In this document: positions 17,372 through 26,408 of the stretch, piece by piece
How the letters are laid out: each line of letters opens with the position of its first letter
How positions within the stretch are numbered: position 1 is the stretch's first letter
Assembly: GCA_003225005.1 (NCBI GenBank)
Contig: QIAN01000209.1
Span: 1 to 59,314, forward strand
Direction: 5' to 3'
Length of the DNA stretch: 59,314 nucleotides
Source of the DNA: Acidobacteriota bacterium
GTDB taxonomy: Bacteria; Acidobacteriota; Terriglobia; Terriglobales; Acidobacteriaceae
Position numbers and translations under genes: made by a program
Notes under the pieces: generated by a model
What the model was told of the DNA's origin: nothing
The model's input: the letters and a program-made list of their open reading frames with translations, nothing else
Database searches by the model: none

Positions 17372-18874
17372 CTAGCTTCCCGATTGTGCCATGGTTTTGA
17401 CGGCCGCGTCAGAGTATGCGCGTAACTTCTGCACCGATCCATGAATGGCTTTTGCCATCGCAGCGGTATCGCTTTGCCCGGCCAGTTTCGCCGAGCTGCC
17501 GGCATCTTCGGTGACAGTGCTGGCGATGTCGAGGAGAACGACCAGAGCGTCGGCGTGAAGCTTCCACAAAGAAGACATGCTTTGACACCGCTTGAGCTCT
17601 TCCATTTCAGTGATGATACGGGCGGAAATTGAAACCAGTTGTATTAAGGTGCGAGCCAGGTCGGCGCGCAAACTCTTTTCCTCAAGATAGCTGGCGTTGT
17701 AGGCATCGGCTTCTTCGGTGGTGAGGGTCAGGTTGAAGAACCGCATCGGCACTACCTGACGATATTTCGGGTCGGCCACGCGGACGAAGACGCGGATGGA
17801 TTCTTCCACCCGGCGAAGCTTGCCTTCTTCCATCGAAATCTGTTGTGGCGTTATGGCCGGGGGTTGAAAAACCGCCGCTGGAATGGGTGTTTTGGCCGAT
17901 GTGCGCGCCGGTTTCGCGGCTGCGCCTGCACCGCCCGAGGAGCGGGAGTTTCGGTCGCCTGACGACGTCAACAGCGATTTGCGGATGGGTGGGCGCCGGT
18001 CGAGTTCCTTCTTGAGCTTGGACACGCGCCGGAATTTTTCCAGCGCGCTGTCATAATCGCTCTGCAACATTTCTCCTTCTTCAATCGCGGCCACGTGTTC
18101 AACCGTGACCTCTACACCATCCACCGTACTGAGGATGCTGCCACCCATATCGTCCAGGGCACGCGCGAATACTTTAATCTCGCCCAACGCCTTGGCGAAT
18201 AACTCATCGAATCTCGCACCGAACGCGGCGTTGTAGGCCGAGACCGTGGCCAACACGCCGGGATGATAGAAAGAAGCATCGAGCCATTGCTTCAGTTCGC
18301 GCACCCGCGAAATGATTCCGGAGTCGATCAGCGCGTTGAAGTCACGAAAACGGCCAATCTCCTCGCGCAGAGGATCGAAGCGACGCAGCAACTGCACGTG
18401 TTCTTCAGGGAGAGAGGGAACATCGGTGTCAGCCAGGATCTCAATCAGCGCAATCTCGAAAGGAGAGAGCGGCAGCGAGCCATCAAGGCCATAGCCGCGT
18501 TGCTCCCACTGGCCTTGAACCCGAGGATGGCGATAGAGAAAAGTAGCGATCAAGTCAGTTTTGTCGCGGTTGATATAGCTGGGCTGGCGGCGGCGCACAA
18601 AGTATCGGAGTAAGGCCTCGGCAACTTCGGAATCGGTTTCAGGAGTGAGTGCCTGGCGCAGCATGGCGGGGGTGATCGCCATATCCAGCAAGTGCAGCCA
18701 GCGATACATCCGCGAAAGAGTCGCGGGAAGATCGCGCTCGGAATGCCGCAGCGAGTCCTCGTCGAGGCCTGCGGGGATGGGCACGTCGCCGCCCAGAGCT
18801 GCCCACATGAGCTTCTGGTAGAAACCCTGGACGGTCGCCAGAATACTCAGCTCGAACTTAAGATCCTCACCCAA
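17372..18874 (-). CDS. Conserved hypothetical protein, 500 aa, alpha-helical
   Basis: No known domain is recognised. The start is TTG 18874 with GGGAG eight bases upstream. The protein is soluble and largely helical, with a long N-terminal helical domain (residues 1-290), a low-complexity Ser/Ala/Arg linker around 300-335 (RNSRSSGGAGAAAKPAR), and a C-terminal helical domain containing MRFFNLTLTTEEADAYNAS and ITEMEELKRCQSM. There is no signal peptide. It has its own promoter with a perfect palindrome just upstream, so it is regulated individually. It is convergent with the RNase gene, 15 bp apart. Confidence 0.7.
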   Translation of the reverse strand: MGEDLKFELSILATVQGFYQKLMWAALGGDVPIPAGLDEDSLRHSERDLPATLSRMYRWLHLLDMAITPAMLRQALTPETDSEVAEALLRYFVRRRQPSYINRDKTDLIATFLYRHPRVQGQWEQRGYGLDGSLPLSPFEIALIEILADTDVPSLPEEHVQLLRRFDPLREEIGRFRDFNALIDSGIISRVRELKQWLDASFYHPGVLATVSAYNAAFGARFDELFAKALGEIKVFARALDDMGGSILSTVDGVEVTVEHVAAIEEGEMLQSDYDSALEKFRRVSKLKKELDRRPPIRKSLLTSSGDRNSRSSGGAGAAAKPARTSAKTPIPAAVFQPPAITPQQISMEEGKLRRVEESIRVFVRVADPKYRQVVPMRFFNLTLTTEEADAYNASYLEEKSLRADLARTLIQLVSISARIITEMEELKRCQSMSSLWKLHADALVVLLDIASTVTEDAGSSAKLAGQSDTAAMAKAIHGSVQKLRAYSDAAVKTMAQSGS

Positions 18875-18904
18875 ACAGACTCCCGAGAGCGGGATTTCCC
18901 CCGT

Positions 18905-18933
18905 CTTATAAGGAATTCTTTACTAATGTCTAA
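18905..18933 (-). promoter_or_regulatory. Sigma-70-like promoter of the 500-aa hypothetical gene
   Basis: On the reverse strand, TTAGAC (18928-18933) and TATAAG (18905-18910) are separated by 17 bp. The expected leader is about 25 nt and holds GGGAG before the TTG start. Confidence 0.55.
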
Positions 18934-18938
18934 GTAGA

Positions 18939-18957
18939 GACCAAAGTCACTTTGGTC
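18939..18957. promoter_or_regulatory. Perfect 19-bp palindrome, likely operator
   Basis: gaccaaagtcactttggtc has nine-base arms around a single central C. It lies five bases upstream of the -35 box of the 500-aa gene and about 90 bp from the end of purU. The symmetry and position suit a dimeric regulator. A terminator role for purU is less likely because no T run follows. Confidence 0.55.
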
Positions 18958-19044
18958 GCAAGTTACCGGCGGAGCCAGACTGTCACGCCAGGTACTGCGG
19001 TGACTGTGGTACATGAACTTCCGGGTGAGCGTGAACGTGAGCCA

Positions 19045-19896
19045 TCAGAAAACCACAGTTTTATTGCCGTACACGAGGACTCGGCTTTCGATATGCAGGC
19101 GGACGGCGCGGGAGAGGACAACTTTTTCCAGATCGCGACCCCTGCGAATGAGATCTTCGACCGTATCGCGGTGTGAGACGCGGACAACGTCTTGCTCAAT
19201 GATGGGGCCGTCGTCGAGCACTTCGGTGACGTAGTGGCTGGTGGCGCCGATCAGCTTTACACCGCGTTCGAACGCTTGATGGTAGGGGCGGGCGCCCACG
19301 AACGCGGGCAAGAATGAATGATGGATATTGATGATCCGTTGCGGATAGCGGTTCACGAAATTGTTCGAAAGAATTTGCATGTAGCGGGCCAGGACTATGA
19401 CGTCCGCTGTGTGCTCAGTGATCAGGGCCTGGATTCGTTCCTCTGCCTGGTTCTTGTTGTCTTTGGTGATGGCGACGACTGCGTAAGGAATTTTGTAGAA
19501 ATCAGCGAGCGGTTGATTGTCGGGGTGGTTGGAGATGATCAGCGGAATGTCGCAGGCGAGTTCACCGCTCTGGTGCCGATACAGAAGATCGATCAGACAA
19601 TGGTCATACTTTGAGACAAAAATAATCATGCGCGGGCGCTGGGACGACTGCGCCAGACGCCACTTCATCTGAAAGTTCTCGGCAACCGGCGCGAAGTGTT
19701 TGCCGAAGTCGGCGAGATCGAGGGCGAAATCTTTGGGATCGAACTCGACCCGCATCAGGAAGAGGCCAGACTCTTCGTCGGCGTGTTCGTCGGCGTGCAG
19801 AATGTTGCCGTTGTGCCGGTAGACGAAGTCCGCGATGGATGCTACTTCGCCTTTGCGATCGGGGCAGGCGACGAGGAGGATAGCGGAGTGCTTCAT
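19045..19896 (-). CDS. purU: Formyltetrahydrofolate deformylase PurU
   Basis: PurU hydrolyses 10-formyl-THF to formate and THF. The 283-residue protein from ATG 19896 has an N-terminal ACT domain (ILLVACPDRKGEVASIADFV) and a C-terminal formyl-transferase fold. Catalytic residues are visible in INIHHSFLPAF (Asn/His), ARPYHQAFERGV, and HYVTEVLDDGPII (Asp). It lies 103 bp downstream of two coupled FAD oxidoreductases on the same strand, with a GcvT-like gene divergent beyond them. That context suggests removal of one-carbon units as formate, not only purine balance. Confidence 0.93.
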   Translation of the reverse strand: MKHSAILLVACPDRKGEVASIADFVYRHNGNILHADEHADEESGLFLMRVEFDPKDFALDLADFGKHFAPVAENFQMKWRLAQSSQRPRMIIFVSKYDHCLIDLLYRHQSGELACDIPLIISNHPDNQPLADFYKIPYAVVAITKDNKNQAEERIQALITEHTADVIVLARYMQILSNNFVNRYPQRIINIHHSFLPAFVGARPYHQAFERGVKLIGATSHYVTEVLDDGPIIEQDVVRVSHRDTVEDLIRRGRDLEKVVLSRAVRLHIESRVLVYGNKTVVF

Positions 19897-19999
19897 GGGG
19901 TGCCGTAGTCCCGGCGTCCGTGATGCTGGCAAGACGTTCGAAGCAACGTCTCTGCGATATTGTTCGTCGAAACGCAGTTCGCTGCGTCTGGGTTTGTCA

Positions 20000-21598
20000 C
20001 TACTTTTTCAGATCCTTCAAGATCTCGCGCGCCGCATTGGCCCCTGAGCCGCCGGTCAAGCCCGCGCCGGGATGCGTGCCACTCCCGCACAAATACAAAT
20101 TCTCAATCGGGGTTCGGTAACGCGCCCAATCCAGCAGCGGCCGCATGGTGAAAAATTGGTCGAGAGCCAGATCGCCGTGGAAGATCTGTCCGCCAGTAAG
20201 GCCGTAGGTGTCTTCCAAGTCCTGCGGAGTGATGATCTGGTGGGTCAGAATCAGCTCGGGCAGGTTGGGTATGTATTGCGCGAGAGTCTTAACCACGGTC
20301 TGTCCCAGCGGCTTGCGTTGAGTTTCCCAATCGCCTTTCAATTTGTAGGGTGCGTACTGCACGTAAATTGACATCACATGTTGGCCTTCGGGCGCCAGCG
20401 TGGGATCGGTCAACGACGGAATCGTGGCCTCGAGATAGGGATGCGGCGAGAAATTGCCGTACTTGGAGGCGTCGAACGCCCGCTCCAGATAGTCGATCTC
20501 ATTCCCGATGTGAATGCGTCCGGTCAACGCGGCGGCATCGCCGTTTTTCAAAGCTGTGAAGTTGGGCAGACCTGAGAGTGCGAGGTTGACCTTCGCCACG
20601 GTTCCGTTGCCACGATAGTGCTGAAGCTTCTGCACGAAGTCGGGAGTAAGGTGCGTGGGATCGGTCAGCTTGAGCAGGGTGCGTTTGGGATCGGCGTTGG
20701 AAATGACGGCCCCGGCATCGATCTCTTCCCCCGTGGAAAGAATCACGCCGCTGGCCGCCCCGTCTTTCACGCGAATTTCTATGACTTCCGCGCCGCTGCG
20801 GATTTCCGCCCCCGTAGCCTGCGCGGCTGAAGCCATTGCCTGGGTGAGCGCGCCCATGCCGCCTGCGGCAAAGCATGCAGAACCCGCGGGATGCGCGTCT
20901 CCGGCTGCACGAATCAGAAGAACCAGGGCGCTGCCCGCCGACCACGGGCCCAGAAACGTTCCGAACAGGCCGCGGGCAGCCACTACCGCGCGAAGTAGTT
21001 CGGTCTCGAAGTATTCAGCCGCGAGATCGGCGACCGCCATCGGTCCCCAACGCAGCAGACGGTACATATCTTTCTTGCCAAGATTGCGGATGGCGCGCCC
21101 GGTCTTCAACATGCCCCAGAGATCACCGCTGCTGGGGTGGTCAATGTTGGGCGGCGGCGTGGCGAGCGCTTCGCCAATGACCCGGCCCATCTTGCCGAGT
21201 GATTCCTGAAACTCGGGATACTTGGCTGCGTCTTTCTGGGAGAAGGCGGCGACTTCCTGCGCGGATTTTCTGGCGTCCTGGTAAAGCGAAAGCGCGCGTC
21301 CATCGGGGGTTAAGGCGGTGACACTGACTTCCGGAGTGATTAACCTCAAGCCATGCTTTTCGAGCTTCAGGTCGCGAACGATGTCGGGGCGGATTGGGCC
21401 TGCGGTGTGTGCGAGCGTTGAGCAGCGAAAACCGGGATGAAATTCATCAGTAATCGCCGCGCCGCCGACCTGAGGGCGCCGCTCGAGCACCAGCGGTTTG
21501 TATCCTGCCTTCGCCAGGTAGAAGGCCGTGACCAGCCCGTTGTGTCCGCCGCCGATGATGACGATGTCGCGCTGGTTAGCCGTGTTCTTGCCGGGCAT
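20000..21598 (-). CDS. FAD-dependent oxidoreductase, PYROXD2/CrtI-like (second of pair)
   Basis: ATG 21598 starts two bases after the stop of the upstream paralogue (TGA-GC-ATG), which indicates coupled translation. The 532-residue protein has the Rossmann FAD motif DIVIIGGGHNGLVTAFYLAKAG near the N-terminus (G-x-G-x-x-G core), VLERRPQVGGAAITDEF, and a C-terminal FAD segment NLYLCGSGTHPGAGLTGGSG. This flavin amine oxidase/phytoene desaturase superfamily covers desaturases and amine oxidoreductases; the substrate cannot be read from sequence. No carotenoid gene is nearby. Context with GcvT-like and PurU proteins suggests oxidation of an N-methyl or amine compound. Confidence 0.85.
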   Translation of the reverse strand: MPGKNTANQRDIVIIGGGHNGLVTAFYLAKAGYKPLVLERRPQVGGAAITDEFHPGFRCSTLAHTAGPIRPDIVRDLKLEKHGLRLITPEVSVTALTPDGRALSLYQDARKSAQEVAAFSQKDAAKYPEFQESLGKMGRVIGEALATPPPNIDHPSSGDLWGMLKTGRAIRNLGKKDMYRLLRWGPMAVADLAAEYFETELLRAVVAARGLFGTFLGPWSAGSALVLLIRAAGDAHPAGSACFAAGGMGALTQAMASAAQATGAEIRSGAEVIEIRVKDGAASGVILSTGEEIDAGAVISNADPKRTLLKLTDPTHLTPDFVQKLQHYRGNGTVAKVNLALSGLPNFTALKNGDAAALTGRIHIGNEIDYLERAFDASKYGNFSPHPYLEATIPSLTDPTLAPEGQHVMSIYVQYAPYKLKGDWETQRKPLGQTVVKTLAQYIPNLPELILTHQIITPQDLEDTYGLTGGQIFHGDLALDQFFTMRPLLDWARYRTPIENLYLCGSGTHPGAGLTGGSGANAAREILKDLKK

Positions 21599-21600
21599 GC

Positions 21601-23211
21601 TCAGGCGGCTCCCTTCACGTCTTTGAGGATTTCGAGCGCCGCCAAACGTCCCGGCGCGCCCATGATTCCGCCGCCCGGATGCGCCGCCGAGCCGCAAATG
21701 TAGAGGTTCTTGATCGGCGTCCGGAACTGCGCCCACCCTGCAACGGGGCGGAGGAAGAACAACTGCTCCAGCGAAAGCTCACCCTGAAAAATGTTGCCTT
21801 CGCTGAGGCCGAACTCGCGCTCGAGATCAAGCGGCGTCACCACCTGCTTGTGCAGGATGATGTCCCTGATATTGGGCGCGTACTCGGCAATGGTGTTGAC
21901 GACGTTGTCGCCGAACGCTTCTTTCTGATCGTCCCAGTTAATACCGGCGCGCAGCTTGTATGGAGCGTACTGTACGAAGCAGGACATTACGTGCTTGCCG
22001 GGGGGCGCGACCGAAGGATCGGTGAGGCTGGGGATGACCACATCAATGTATGGGCGGCGCGAAAAATTTCCGTACTTCGCGTCGTCGTAGGCGCGCTCCA
22101 TGTATTCCACGCTGGGCGAAATTGAAATTGCTCCACGCAGGTGTGCGCCGGGACCAGGCATGCATTTGAAATTCGGCAGTCCATCGAGGGCCATGTTTAC
22201 TTTGCCGGACGAGCCGCGATACTTGTAGCGGTTTACTTCTTCCAGAAAGTCGCCGGGGAGATGCTCGGGCTCTATGAACTTCGTAAAGGTGAGACGCGGA
22301 TCGACGCTGGAAGAAATCACATCCGCATAGATTTCATCGCCGTTGCCGAGCACGACTCCCTTGGCGCGGCCGCCCCGGACGATGATCTTTACGATGCCCG
22401 ACTGGGTGCGAATCTCAACGCCCACTTCTTTCGCAGCATCGGCGATGGCGTTCGAAATCGCACCAGTGCCTCCGCGCGCGAATCCCCAGGCACGAAAAGC
22501 GCCGTCGATTTCTCCCATGTAGTGGTGCAGCAGCACGTATGCCGTTCCCGGCGAGCGCACCCCGAGAAATGTGCCGATGATTCCCGAGGCCGACATGGTG
22601 GCCTTGAGCACGTCGGTCTCAAACCATTGATCGAGAAAATCAATCGTGCTCATGGTCATGAGCTGTACCTGGTTGTATTTATCCTCGCCGGAGAGCGCTT
22701 GGAAGCGGCGTCCGATGAAAAGCAGTTTCATCAGTTCGCGCGGATTCAGCGTGGCCGGATCGGGCGGCACCATGCTGAGAATGGGTTTCACGAAGCGGCA
22801 CATGGCCTGCATGGCTTTACCGAACTCGTCGTAGGCTTCCGCGTCCACGCGCGAGTGGCGGGCAATTTCGCGGTGCGTCTTGCCATGGTCGTTCACTCGC
22901 CACAGGTGATCGCCGTTTGGCATGGGCGTGAATGTTCCGTCGAGCGGGAGAATCTCCAGGCCGTGGCGGGGAAGGTCGAGGTCGCGAATAATTTCCGGCC
23001 GCAGCAGCGAGACCACGTACGAGCAGACCGAAAACTTGAATCCTGGGTAGATTTCTTCTGTGACTGCGGCTCCGCCCACGATGTGGCGGCGTTCAAGCAC
23101 CAGCACTTTCTTGCCCGCTTTCGCCAGATAAGCAGCATTGACGAGGCCGTTGTGGCCTCCGCCGATGACGACCACGTCGTATTTTGATTTGGATCGGTTG
23201 GAGGCTGCCAT
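21601..23211 (-). CDS. FAD-dependent oxidoreductase, PYROXD2/CrtI-like (first of pair)
   Basis: This 536-residue paralogue of the next gene starts at ATG 23211. It has YDVVVIGGGHNGLVNAAYLA (FAD motif), VLERRHIVGGAAVTEEIYPG, and the closing motif NLYICGSAAHPGGGIMGAPG. The two proteins match along their length, so they arose by tandem duplication and may form a heterodimer or act on related substrates. The gene is divergent from the GcvT-like gene across a 449-bp region. The family is the same as human PYROXD2; the reaction is not established. Confidence 0.85.
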   Translation of the reverse strand: MAASNRSKSKYDVVVIGGGHNGLVNAAYLAKAGKKVLVLERRHIVGGAAVTEEIYPGFKFSVCSYVVSLLRPEIIRDLDLPRHGLEILPLDGTFTPMPNGDHLWRVNDHGKTHREIARHSRVDAEAYDEFGKAMQAMCRFVKPILSMVPPDPATLNPRELMKLLFIGRRFQALSGEDKYNQVQLMTMSTIDFLDQWFETDVLKATMSASGIIGTFLGVRSPGTAYVLLHHYMGEIDGAFRAWGFARGGTGAISNAIADAAKEVGVEIRTQSGIVKIIVRGGRAKGVVLGNGDEIYADVISSSVDPRLTFTKFIEPEHLPGDFLEEVNRYKYRGSSGKVNMALDGLPNFKCMPGPGAHLRGAISISPSVEYMERAYDDAKYGNFSRRPYIDVVIPSLTDPSVAPPGKHVMSCFVQYAPYKLRAGINWDDQKEAFGDNVVNTIAEYAPNIRDIILHKQVVTPLDLEREFGLSEGNIFQGELSLEQLFFLRPVAGWAQFRTPIKNLYICGSAAHPGGGIMGAPGRLAALEILKDVKGAA

Positions 23212-23660
23212 ATTTACCCTTTACTTCCCGGCGTTCGCTAAAAACCGCAGGGATTGTAGCAGGTGCGGCCGCGAATAAAAGTTCGAAATATCTTGTCTCG
23301 GAAACTTCCATCAGGGAACGCTTCGTGTCTGCGATGAAAGAGCGGGAAGACGAAGCAACGGCGTCAGGCTTAGAGCCCGCTGGGAAGGACGGTCCAGCTT
23401 CGCAAGGCGCTCAACGACGATGACAGGTTCGGCTGCATGTGCGTAGAAAAATGACTCGCTCATTCTATCGAGAATTGAGTGTTTTGTCTTTAGGCATGTG
23501 TGTCAATCCGCGGCTTAGGGATGACGCCTTCAGGCAAGATTCCGGCCTCCACGACCCCTGTGATCGCGAGGCAGGATTCGCGCAATGTTGCCGGGTCGAG
23601 CATGCGGATCATATAATCCAAGGTCGCCTATTTCCCGAGTGAAGGCCAAGGAAAGACACT
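23212..23660. other. Divergent regulatory region between FAD oxidoreductase and GcvT-like genes
   Basis: This 449-bp stretch has no supportable gene. It contains the promoter at 23588-23617 for the GcvT-like gene. I looked for a glycine riboswitch and saw no convincing tandem aptamer. No clear promoter for the leftward operon was found. Confidence 0.45.
23588..23617 (+). promoter_or_regulatory. Sigma-70-like promoter of the GcvT-like gene
   Basis: TTGCCG (23588-23593) and TATAAT (23612-23617) are 18 bp apart. Transcription would begin near 23624, giving a leader of about 37 nt with AAGGAAAG before the TTG start. Confidence 0.6.
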
Positions 23661-24857
23661 TTGCCCATTGGAACCGCGTTTCACGAGAGAACATTTCTGC
23701 TTTGCCACAGCCTGAATTATCGCGAGTGGTCGGGTTATTACACGGTCAGCGTGTATGAAGTGCACCACGAGCATGAATACAACGCTATCCGCAATGCGGC
23801 GGCGCTGATTGATATATCTCCGCTCTATAAATATCTGATCACTGGCAAAGATGCCACCAAGCTGGTGAATCGCATCATCACGCGCGACATCAACAAGGTG
23901 AAAGGCGGTCAGGTGATTTACTGCTGCTGGTGCGATGAACAGGGCAAAGTGATTGACGATGGCACGATTTCGCGGCTGGAAGAAAATGTGTATCGCTGGA
24001 CCGCTGCCGATCCGAGCCTGCGCTGGTTCCGGCAAAACGGCCTGAACATGGACGTTCAGATCGAAGACATTTCAGAAAAAATTGCTGCGCTGGCGCTGCA
24101 GGGGCCCACATCGGCAAAGCTGCTCCAGACGGTGGCCGAGGCTGACATTGCGAACCTGAAATATTTTCGTGTGACGCGCGGCAAGATCGCGGGGGTCCCC
24201 GTCGACATTTCCCGCACCGGTTACACCGGCGACCTCGGGTACGAAATCTGGATCCCGTGGAATGATGCGGTGAAAGTGTGGGATGCGTTAACAGAGAAGG
24301 GCAGGCAGTTCGATCTTCACGCTGCCGGCATGCTGGCGCTCGATGTGGCGCGGGTCGAGGCGGGACTGCTTCTGATTGAAGTCGACTACACCAGCAGCAA
24401 GAAGGCGCTGATACCGTCGCAGAAATATTCTGCGTATGAGTTGGGCTTCGCCAAGATGGTCCATCTGGAGAAAGACAACTTCATCGGCAAGCAGGCGCTG
24501 GCACGCGATCAGAAGAATGGAGTTCCACGGCAGTTGGTCGGGCTGGAAGTGGATTGGACGGATGTTGAGGCTCTCTATGAGCGATATGGCCTGACGCCGG
24601 CGGCACCTACGCAGGCGTCACGAATAGCTGTCCCTGTTTACGCGGATGAAAAACACATTGGTAAGGCCACGACTACCACCTGGTCGCCCATTTTGAAGAA
24701 GCTGATCGCGCTGGCCAGCGTAGAAAGCGAATATTCGAAGCCGGGCACTAAGCTGCAGATGGAGATTACGATCGAAGCGATTCGGCTCCAGACGAATGTG
24801 ACCGTGACGACGCTGCCGTTCTTTAATCCGGCACGGAAGACGGCTACGACGGGCTAG
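23661..24857 (+). CDS. GcvT-like THF-dependent aminomethyltransferase family protein
   Basis: The start is TTG 23661 behind AAGGAAAG; no in-frame ATG precedes the conserved N-terminus. The 398-residue protein has the T-protein fold: AALIDISPLYKYLITGKDA, GKVIDDGTISRLEEN (the paired Asp that contacts folate), ALALQGPTSAKLL, ISRTGYTGDLGYEIW, and a C-terminal beta-barrel. No gcvH or gcvP is present, so it is probably not the glycine cleavage subunit; related proteins demethylate sarcosine, dimethylglycine or similar compounds together with FAD enzymes. The divergent FAD oxidoreductases and purU fit such a pathway. The exact substrate is unknown. Confidence 0.85.
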   Translation: MPIGTAFHERTFLLCHSLNYREWSGYYTVSVYEVHHEHEYNAIRNAAALIDISPLYKYLITGKDATKLVNRIITRDINKVKGGQVIYCCWCDEQGKVIDDGTISRLEENVYRWTAADPSLRWFRQNGLNMDVQIEDISEKIAALALQGPTSAKLLQTVAEADIANLKYFRVTRGKIAGVPVDISRTGYTGDLGYEIWIPWNDAVKVWDALTEKGRQFDLHAAGMLALDVARVEAGLLLIEVDYTSSKKALIPSQKYSAYELGFAKMVHLEKDNFIGKQALARDQKNGVPRQLVGLEVDWTDVEALYERYGLTPAAPTQASRIAVPVYADEKHIGKATTTTWSPILKKLIALASVESEYSKPGTKLQMEITIEAIRLQTNVTVTTLPFFNPARKTATTG

Positions 24858-24920
24858 ACGTTTGAATTAATTCTGATTGGCTGCGGGACAAGGCCCCTTG
24901 CCTCACTCCCATTTTTGGAT

Positions 24921-26408
24921 TTACTTCTTCGATGAATCAGGCAGGCCGACGGAGTGATACGAGACCGCCGCGGCTGCTCTGTTGCTGGTTCTCTTCCAAT
25001 ACAGAAAGCCGGGTATGCCCAGCAGCACAATCACCGTGCCCGCGAGCGATTCTTTAGGTCGAGTCAGGATCGTATTCAGCGTCCATGCGGTGCCGATAAT
25101 CACATAAATCACCGGCAGCCAGGGATAGCCGGTGCACCGGTACGGGCGCGGAGTGTCCGGACGCTTCCAGCGCAACAGAAACATGCCGATCACGGTGAGC
25201 GTGTAGGACAGCACCATGCCGAACATGACATAGGTATAGAGCTGGTCGTAACGCCCGCTGAGCGTAAGAACGGCTGCCCAGATACCCTGTCCAATAAGGC
25301 TGAAGGCGGGCGTGCGCCACTTGGGATGAACCTGGGCCATGCTGCGAAAGAACGCGCCATCGCACGCCATGGCGTAGTAGACACGCGCCCCCGAGAGCGT
25401 GCAGGTGGCGGCAGCGCCGAAGCATGAGACTGCGATCATGGCTGAGAGCCAGAGCGCGGCTCTGGAAGAAAACAGCGCGACAGCTGCAGCGTGCGCGATG
25501 GTCTCGTGCCTGGCGACCTCGGTTCCGGGCAGCGCATATACGTAGGCCACGTTCATGGAAACGTAGATCACGCCGACAATCACGACCCCCAGCAGCATGG
25601 CGAGCGGAACGTTGCGGCGTGGTTCTTTTACTTCCCCAGCGACCCAGGTGATGTAGACCCATCCGTCGTAGGCCCAAAAAACGGCAATCATCCCCACGCC
25701 GATAGCCGAAAGTAGTTGCCAGGGGCCGAGACCCAGCGTGAGGCCTCCGGTTGTTCCCCAAGCTTCGATAGTGAAGTGTGACCAGTCCCCTTTGCCGATG
25801 GCGAATCCCAGGATGACGAATGCCGCCATGGCAGAAAACTTCGCCCAGGTTGCGACGTTTTGCAACATCGCGCCGCGGCGCAGGCCTATCACGTTCATCC
25901 CGGTCATGACTGCGATCAGGAGCAGTGCCAGGACGTGAGCGCGAGTCAGCACGATTCCTGCCAGCGAGAAGACTATGTGCTGCTGCGAGAAGAGATGAAA
26001 TATCTGGCCGGTGTATGCAGCAGCGCCCACCGACAGCGCGGCGATGCTGCCACCGTTGGCGACGCTGAAGAGCATCCAGCCGTAGAGGAAGGCGACCAGA
26101 TCGCCATAGGCCTCGCGCAGGTAGACGTATTGGCCGCCGGAGTCGGGGAACATCGAGCCCAGCTCCGCGAAGGCGAAGCAGGCGCAAAGCGAAATCAGAC
26201 CACCTAGCACCCACACCATCAGAAACCAAGCAGGATGGGGAAGCGGCGCTGCGATATCTTTGGCAGTAAGAAAAATGGACGAGCCGATGATGCCGCTGAC
26301 CAGGAGCAGCACGGAATCGAGCAGGCCGAGGCCGCGAACCAGCGTCGGCTGCGAAGATGAAGATTTGCTGTCGGGGCCTGTAGAAACAGCGACGGAATCC
26401 ATGGTCAT
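24921..26408 (-). CDS. APC-family amino acid permease
   Basis: The 495-residue protein has about twelve membrane helices. The first helix region holds VSGIIGSSIFLTAKDIA, the unwound glycine motif of APC transporters, followed by CFAFAELGSMFPDSGGQYVYL (helix 2-3, E-x-x-x-x-x-P-x-S-G-G). It resembles the LAT-type exchangers or amino acid uptake permeases of Acidobacteriota. Its ATG overlaps the stop of the upstream small zinc-ribbon gene (ATGA), so the two are translated together. The substrate could be an amino acid or a methylated amine used by the adjacent GcvT/FAD genes; that link is an inference. Confidence 0.88.
   Translation of the reverse strand: MTMDSVAVSTGPDSKSSSSQPTLVRGLGLLDSVLLLVSGIIGSSIFLTAKDIAAPLPHPAWFLMVWVLGGLISLCACFAFAELGSMFPDSGGQYVYLREAYGDLVAFLYGWMLFSVANGGSIAALSVGAAAYTGQIFHLFSQQHIVFSLAGIVLTRAHVLALLLIAVMTGMNVIGLRRGAMLQNVATWAKFSAMAAFVILGFAIGKGDWSHFTIEAWGTTGGLTLGLGPWQLLSAIGVGMIAVFWAYDGWVYITWVAGEVKEPRRNVPLAMLLGVVIVGVIYVSMNVAYVYALPGTEVARHETIAHAAAVALFSSRAALWLSAMIAVSCFGAAATCTLSGARVYYAMACDGAFFRSMAQVHPKWRTPAFSLIGQGIWAAVLTLSGRYDQLYTYVMFGMVLSYTLTVIGMFLLRWKRPDTPRPYRCTGYPWLPVIYVIIGTAWTLNTILTRPKESLAGTVIVLLGIPGFLYWKRTSNRAAAAVSYHSVGLPDSSKK

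Noticed and set aside
18939-18957. Palindrome as rho-independent terminator of purU
   Set aside because: No T run follows on the reverse strand, and it lies just upstream of a good promoter.
23212-23660. Glycine riboswitch before the GcvT-like gene
   Set aside because: No tandem aptamer core could be recognised; only a promoter was supported.
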